Shown: positions 58,333 through 64,000 of the stretch, one piece after another
Layout: each line of letters begins with the position of its first letter
Position numbering within the stretch: the stretch's first letter is position 1
Notes under the pieces: model-generated
Seen by the model: the letters and a program-made list of their open reading frames with translations, nothing else
Database searches by the model: none
What the model was told of the DNA's origin: nothing
Program-made: the position numbers and the translations under genes
Origin: Pomacea canaliculata
Lineage: Eukaryota; Mollusca; Gastropoda; Architaenioglossa; Ampullariidae
Assembly (NCBI RefSeq): GCF_003073045.1
Contig: NC_037597.1
Coordinates: 4,770,717-4,834,716 of the forward strand
Reading direction: 5' to 3'
Length of the DNA: 64,000 nucleotides

Positions 58333-58400
58333 GTGTGTGTCTGTGTGCGTGTGTGGGTACATGCTAGCGCGTATGTCTGTGTGTCTGTGTGTGTGGTTTT
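58333..58400 (+). repeat. GT-rich microsatellite
   Basis: GTGTGTGTCTGTGTGCGTGT and related units. Confidence 0.75.
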
Positions 58401-59695
58401 CAGCTCAATCTTTATAGTTTTATGTCACATTTTACTGGCAGCAATTTCCCCGGCTGTAACACGAGGACTCCTTAGCATTTTTGCGGTGTTTCTACCCCGT
58501 TGCCCGATTGAATGCACGCGTGGGTGCGCGTGCGTGCGTGCGTGAGGTAGTGGGCGTGTTCGCTTGCGTGCACGCGGGAAGATGGCTCCCGGCCTGTCGT
58601 TTATAAATGTTTTAGTACAACGAAGAATTTCTTAAACGATGATAGCCAAGCACTAGTTAACCCCGACTGATGTGATAGCCAATATCCACCCGCCATGCGA
58701 GCTTTGCTATTGTAATAACTGATTTCACTGGCGGGTATTCACTCCCACAAAATTCGTTCTGCTGAAGCGTTTGCTGGTTTTATTTCGTGTGGGTGGGTGA
58801 GAGTGGGTGGGTAGGTGTGTTTGGATTTTAAAATATTTTTTAACACAGCTTAGGTTAGTAAAAATATTTTTTTTTAAATCCCACGTGAAGTTTCAGAGAA
58901 GAAAGAAGGGTTTGTGAAGCAGAAAATGTCACCCATGCCTAACAGCGAACCGACTCCTCGGCTGAGTGGATAAGAACACATTGGATTACTCAGACTTCAC
59001 AGGTTGTCTGGTGTGGCGTAGGCAAATCGATTTGTTGACTTCTGAGAGAGGAGAGCCGCTCACCTGGAGCATGAAAGATTCTCAGGTAGAGCGTGAAAGA
59101 TTGCGCGGATTTAACGGGACGGACGTGCATGAGAAGGCGTGTGATTAGCCGCGCAAAGTACACAGACCGTGCACCTGTCTGGGCCGAGCAGCACGGTAAG
59201 ATGTGGAGGGGAAAATAAATTTGGAATAATTTTAACGGTCCTCGATTTTTCTTCTAAAAAAGTCAGAATGGATTCAGTATTACCGACCTGTATCTTTACC
59301 TCCGTAACACCTGCCGCATAGCTGCACACGTGACTAATGGAGGTGATAAACAAGGGTGCGACTGCTTCATGCAACCTCCCTCAGTAGTAGATGCCAACTG
59401 TTATCTTGATGTATAGTTGTGAGGAGCATCGTGTTTTGTATTTTACTTCAGACTCAGTTTAATCATTTCGCGCGTCTGCACATGTTTAAAATAATAATAA
59501 AAAAAAAAACCCAACATATTGACATTCACATCTGTCATTTGTGATAAATCTCTCATCATCTCCACCCCACCACAACAGCACCCTCCCGCCCCCCTACATA
59601 TACTTTTCATCAACATCCTGGTAGGTCAGATCCTGAGAGCTTGATTTGTTGTTGCTCTCTTTGGAATTTCTTGATAATTCTTTCTTGTAAATTTG

Positions 59696-60055
59696 AAAGA
59701 ATGTTGAATGATTATTTTTTCGATTTTTTCTGATTTTTTAAGGGTGACTTTTAATCTTCTCATCTTTATTTCTTGTCTTTTTAATATTCCTCTCTTCTTT
59801 CTTTTATCCATTTCTTTATTTTATTCTCATGTTCGTTCTCTCCTTGCATGCTTTGTTTTCCTTTTTTTCTGTCTTTTCATATTTTCCTTCCTTATTTTTT
59901 TCTTTCTGTCTTTTTTGCCTTTCTCTCTTCTTTCTTTTATTCTTTTCTTTCTTCCTTCCTTTCTTTATTCTTTCTTTATCCTCCTTTGTTTCTTCCTTTT
60001 TTTATTCTATTTTTATCTCATTTATTTTCTTTCTTTTAAATTTCTTGGTGCTTTC
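59696..60055 (+). repeat. Polypyrimidine (T/C) low-complexity tract, about 360 bp
   Basis: Almost pure T/C with units such as TTTCTTTC and TTCCTTCC. It yields long Phe/Leu/Ser-rich open frames in all three + phases, which are artefacts. Polypurine/polypyrimidine stretches can form triplex DNA. Confidence 0.85.
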
Positions 60056-60333
60056 ATCGCCAAAGCTGGTCATGTAATCACACATACAGCTGCTTGTATT
60101 TAATGATGTAGATTACACAGCAATTAGTCGAGCCTGAAGAGCAGCAGTTTCAGTTTGGAAATGAAAACGAGGAAAAGCCGAGAAGTGATTCTAAGAGTCG
60201 CCATGCCAAGCTTCATCTGTGAACAGTAATGGAGGAAGGAGGGATGGAGGTTAACCTTAGGGGTGTCTGTGCACCCGAAGTCTTGTTACTGGCCTACCCC
60301 ATGGGCTAGGAAGTCGGCTGATAACGTAGCGAA

Positions 60334-60428
60334 CCTTACCCCACCCTTACCCACTCCACCCTTCCCCCACCCTTACACCACCCTTACCCCACCGTTACCC
60401 CGCTCCACCCCATACTTACCCCACCCCT
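60334..60428 (+). repeat. C-rich minisatellite (CCCTTACCCCAC-type)
   Basis: Imperfect repeats of CCACCCTTACC. The - strand has many GGG/GGGG runs with short TAA or T loops, so quadruplex (- strand) and i-motif (+ strand) structures are likely. GTAAGGG is not the telomere repeat. Confidence 0.8.
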
Positions 60429-61080
60429 CTTTCACCCGGTCTTGTCACGAGGTCCTCGGATAGTGTGACGACAGAGGGCTGGATAGGGGCTGAAGGTGTT
60501 GAGTGGAGGTAAAGCTTACCTCTGGGTGTAAGTTCGCACCTCGGGTTCATACGCACGGCCTAAGGAGGCTGGGGTCGACCAGAGATACCTCGACCGCTGG
60601 ATGGGCAGATCACGTGACTGTAAACACCTCTCTAAGAGCTCACTGAGACGAGGGGCCAAAGTTCCCTGCGGCTGGCAGTTCTAGGGAACGTGGGGGGTGA
60701 GTGGAGTGGTGAGGGGAGGAGTGAAGGGAGAGAGTCCATTTTTCCGTGGCTTCTTTGTCATCCATTTGACGCTCTCGGTTCTGCTGAAGGGATTACATCC
60801 CGCCCAGCCTCAAGAAGGTGGCCATAATCGGATTCAAATTTGACTCTTCCGGCTGACATTTTCCCTTTGTCGAGTTTCAGTCATGCTTTGTACAGCTAAT
60901 CGCTCTGTGTCTTTTGCTTGATAAAAAGCTCGATCTTTGCCGTTGCACAAGAACCCGCCTCTCTTTCCGTCTCTCTCTCTCTGCTAAGGGGATTGTAACT
61001 GGTTATTTTTAGGTGGAGTCAGCAGCTAAGACTACATCACGGCCCAGCAGTAAGCAAGCGCCACAGGCAGAGAAAGATCA
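60429..61080. other. Non-coding region, no gene recognised
   Basis: Unique CpG-containing sequence with TCACGTGACTG near 60610. Nothing else recognised. Confidence 0.35.
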
Positions 61081-61155
61081 GCGTGCCAAAGACGAGATTT
61101 GAACCCAGGGCACCAAGCTCTCACTACAGGCGCTAACCGTTGCGACAGTTTGCAA
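61078..61155 (-). mobile_element. tRNA-derived SINE head
   Basis: On the - strand, box A-like GTCGCAACGGTTAGCGCC (61129-61146) and box B-like GGGTTCAAATCTCG (61093-61106) sit 22 bases apart in a tRNA-like head. A tRNA cannot be folded cleanly. The downstream end is not defined. Confidence 0.6.
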
Positions 61156-63440
61156 AACGCAAAGCTCTGGTGCAGAGTGAAAGAAGGTATTGGGTTTCAG
61201 ACATCTTCCTTCCTGATTATCACAGTAGAAGGATGAGAGGTCGCTAGGCAACTGATGGTTGTGATCAACAGATAGTTGTTGATTGTGAGATAAGTTACAC
61301 AGGCTTTTCACAATAAGCTGAGTTTGTAGTAGGTAGTGATGTGGTATCTGTAGTCTTGATTATACACCACACTAGCACAGAACTGTTTCACAAGAATACC
61401 ATCTGCACAATTTTCTTTGTCAGTCTGTCAATCAGTTTCAACCGCATTTATTAGTCAAGATAAAACAAATTAATCTGTTTCATTTTTATAGCTCTTTATC
61501 CTTTAAACACGTTTTTAATTAAGCCAGATTATCTGTTTTTAACCTAAGTATTCCTTGAAGATTATACTAGTCTTAAAGCTCTGCAGGTTTTTCTGAAGAT
61601 TATTTACTTATGGTGATGGTGGTGGTGATGGTGTGTATGTGTGTGTGTGCACGCGTGTATGTGTGTAGGAGGGGGGAGTGTTGATTGGTGGTACTTACTG
61701 TGGATAACAGACGATTGCTGTCACAAACTCAACAATTAAGCCATACTAAGTATTATGTGTGTGTTTAAAGGGAAGAAAAAAGAGGTACAAAACATCGTGT
61801 CCTCTCACGATCACACTCACAGCCACACCCACCTCAACACAGGGAAGCCATTTAAGACTAGAGTTTTACTTTATTGGATTTTTGCGATCCGTGATCAAGA
61901 CAGAGATAAAAAAACTCCGCTTGTGGGTGCCAGGGAACAGAGAGAGAGAGAAAAGTGGAAATGGCAGGAAAGATAAGATACATGGATACAAACACACCAC
62001 GGAATGGCACAGACTTATAATGCTGCACAGGGAATATTGGATATCAACAAGGAATGATTGGATTACAGTCACCAATACAAAATAAAAATCAGCAATTATG
62101 GCAGCATGATTTTGTGGAATTGCCACAGGTATGTTCAGCTAACTCAGCATGAAGATACCTTCATTCAAGATTTCTAGTATGAAAGTCCATTAGTGCATAA
62201 AAGGTATATTTATGTCACATCTACTGACATCCACTGGAATTTTAACACCTGGACTTTGTACCACCCACCCCTTTCCCGTGTTCAGTTCCGTAAAAATCTA
62301 GCTTGAATTTCCATAGAAGTGTATTAAAAGTGGGACGGGTTGATACTTTGTCTCTGAAATGGGTGAGAAAAATGTTTCAGTTGAAACAAGAAAGTTTTTT
62401 AAAAATCCTGTCTTAAAAAATGTCTTGATTTGATAACAGATTAAAACCAAAATTGTTCATTTTTGTTCCCAAGGCATTCCAAAATACACAAGAAATTCAT
62501 AACAATCGCCAGACAAAAATGAGAAAAAAATCTGCTCTCAAAATGGAATGGATAATGAAATAAAATAAAGTGATTATAGTATGTGCCTCACAAAGGAATG
62601 TAAAGAAATTTTGGCAAAAAAAATGTATAGCTTCTAAGCACCAAAAAAAATTATTTGTAAACCAAAAAAAGTACATGGAATAATCAGCATTGAAAACTGG
62701 AGTGTTCAATATCAGGAGAAAAGCCAAAAATTAATTAATGTATTCATAAAACCGCGATTGTTCTTCGTTACTTCAAAAACTGTTAGCTGTACACAGCAAC
62801 AGTCAGTGCCAGTCTGTCTGTTATTCGCTTCCAGGACTTGTACAGCAAGTAGTTTGTGTAAACAAATCATCAGCAAAAAAGAAACTAATCTGATATATAA
62901 TAACATTTACATTTCATGTCTTTATTCGACGAAGGGACTCCTGAGCTCTGGATGTGTACTACACAGTCTGTCTTCTCTCTCTCACCCTCTCTCTCTCACA
63001 CACACACATGAACACATCAATGTATCTACATAAAATCACCCTATCAATTTAATTTTCATAAATAGTCCAGGAGTGTGAAAACATACCCATCAACTTGACC
63101 TCTATATATGTACAAGATTCTGTTTGGTTCAACATGCTTCCAATAACATGCAACAGGTCAGAGCTTTATTGCACAGTTATTTTAAAAAAAAACCTCCCTC
63201 GACAGGTTTGGGTATATTCTTGTATGTTAGATTCCTAATTAAAAAAGAAGACCTTTTTAGAAATGGGGAAGAGGTACAAAAAAGACCCAGTATCGACGGC
63301 TCTGTTGCCATTTAATGTAAGGAAGCATAAATATGACGGAGCAGCTAACTCTCTTCGTTTCAAAATAACGGAATAAAACGTGCCAGGGGTGGACGGGGAT
63401 AGGAAGGGAGAGATGCAAAACACAAAACTGTTCTTGTACT
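61156..63440. other. AT-richer non-coding region
   Basis: No coding exon recognised. GGT/GT-rich repeat at 61613-61672 and a short CT/CA repeat near 62973-63008. Confidence 0.4.
61613..61672 (+). repeat. GGTGAT / GT microsatellite
   Basis: GGTGATGGTGGTGGTGATGG followed by GTGTGTGTGTGC. Confidence 0.8.
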
Positions 63441-63717
63441 GGGGCCAGCTGCACAACATTTAAACACTTTTAGGCTTGAAACCTTATCTTAAGATAATCA
63501 GTTTTATGAAAACACTGCGCACAACACAATTTTAGAACTTTTTTTAACGGTTAAAATTGTTTTAAATAAGAAAAAAAAAACTTTGTAAGCCAGACCTTCA
63601 TTTTCCTCAGCATAACTTTTCATAGAGGCTATGGAGCGATTTTTGAAAAAAGGTTTCTAAATCTGGATTTTAAAGAATAGTCATGAGCTGTGGAAACGCA
63701 TCGTGCAACTAGCCCTT
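63441..63717. mobile_element. Putative MITE with GGGCYAGYTGCAC ends
   Basis: The left end GGGGCCAGCTGCAC (63441-63454) and the right end, reverse-complemented, AAGGGCTAGTTGCAC (63703-63717), are inverted repeats with a few mismatches. The 277-bp interior is AT-rich and contains the perfect palindrome TTATCTTAAGATAA. No target duplication was found, so the exact ends are uncertain. Confidence 0.5.
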
Positions 63718-64000
63718 AGACTAGTGAGTTCTTACTGTCATCTTACTGGGTGAGTGGGATTGAGGAGTCCGTCTCTGTGTCACGTGATCTAATACCATTT
63801 TCACTGAGTTCCACAAGAAATATCACGACTGTCGTAATCTCGTAATCTCTGCCGAAAATTTAAGAGGATGAAAAAAAGAAAAAATGAATCACGTGACACT
63901 GCTTATATTACAAGCGTAAAATTCTTTATTGTGGGTCGGGTAGACTAATAAACAGTTAGGATTTAGAGGTTTCTTTAAAGCAAAGAGAAAACAACAACAA
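63718..64000. other. Non-coding end of window
   Basis: AT-rich, no gene recognised. Two TCACGTGA-type E-boxes lie near 63780 and 63890. Confidence 0.4.

Larger units (their letters stand above)
50783..59695. other. Long non-coding region, no gene recognised
   Basis: No coding exon recognised. T/C-rich low complexity at 50815-51020, an (AAC)n run at 51090-51123, TTTCTTT-rich sequence at 53705-53830, a CRE-like cluster at 57781-57835 and GT-rich tracts at 58333-58400 and 58516-58550. The two overlapping frames at 57881-58244 are in different phases of one CpG-rich stretch and have no recognisable domain. Confidence 0.4.

Noticed and set aside
59708..60103. Long Phe/Leu/Ser-rich open frames resembling membrane proteins, in three phases
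   Set aside because: They come from a T/C low-complexity tract; hydrophobicity follows from T-rich codons, not from a gene.
1..64000. CRISPR arrays, prokaryotic operons, prophage, rRNA genes, LTR retrotransposon with reverse transcriptase, viral insertions
   Set aside because: No regular spacer-repeat array, no Shine-Dalgarno-led gene runs, no rRNA or U6/5S sequence and no polymerase or integrase motif was seen on either strand.

Overview
This window looks like nuclear DNA of an invertebrate animal, most probably a mollusc (a gastropod fits best). The reasons are: two multi-exon genes with canonical GT-AG introns and animal-type proteins; tRNA-derived SINEs, one carrying a 3' block (AGCCYTAGTTGCTG) that I associate with molluscan retroposons; and many short DNA-transposon derivatives (MITEs). 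The species assignment is inference, because I could search no database. There is no operon structure, CRISPR array or prokaryotic-type gene.

Layout. Positions 1-4.5 kb are AT-rich and repeat-dense: three separate local duplications, a tRNA-derived SINE and two perfect CRE palindromes. Positions 4.47-8.7 kb hold a complete DNAJC4 gene on the + strand: six coding exons, 253 aa, a J-domain with HPD and one C-terminal membrane segment, plus a probable intron in the 3' UTR. Its introns contain a 5'-truncated retroposon with an exact 14-bp target duplication, a hAT-like MITE with an exact 8-bp duplication that itself contains a second MITE, and a GC-rich inverted-repeat element. Positions 8.7-11.1 kb are the space between two convergent genes, with a diverged pair of direct repeats. 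Positions 11.15-14.2 kb hold a CUTA (CutA1 family) gene on the - strand, with six coding exons recovered (129 aa from the first in-exon Met) and an upstream 5' exon not found.

From about 14.5 kb to the end (49.5 kb) I recognise no protein-coding exon. The sequence becomes more GC-rich and CpG-rich, with lower-GC islands near 46-49, 57 and 61-64 kb. It holds minisatellites (20.9-21.3, 25.26-25.45 and 50.43-50.78 kb), a C-rich array (60.33-60.43 kb), many microsatellites, G-quadruplex-prone tracts, tRNA-derived SINEs (26.9, 31.1, 34.3 and 61.1 kb) and a 190-bp MITE family present three times (18.7, 25.9 and 41.3 kb), one copy with an 8-bp target duplication. Perfect TGACGTCA palindromes and CCAAT boxes recur there. 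The stretch could be intergenic or a giant intron or upstream region of a gene whose exons lie outside the window; the sequence does not decide.

The two genes are not obviously linked in function. DNAJC4 is a membrane J-protein co-chaperone of Hsp70; CUTA is a small trimeric, divalent-metal-tolerance-family protein. They are tail-to-tail neighbours. I found no convincing new biological system. The most informative observations are the well-bounded transposon insertions and the three-copy MITE family.
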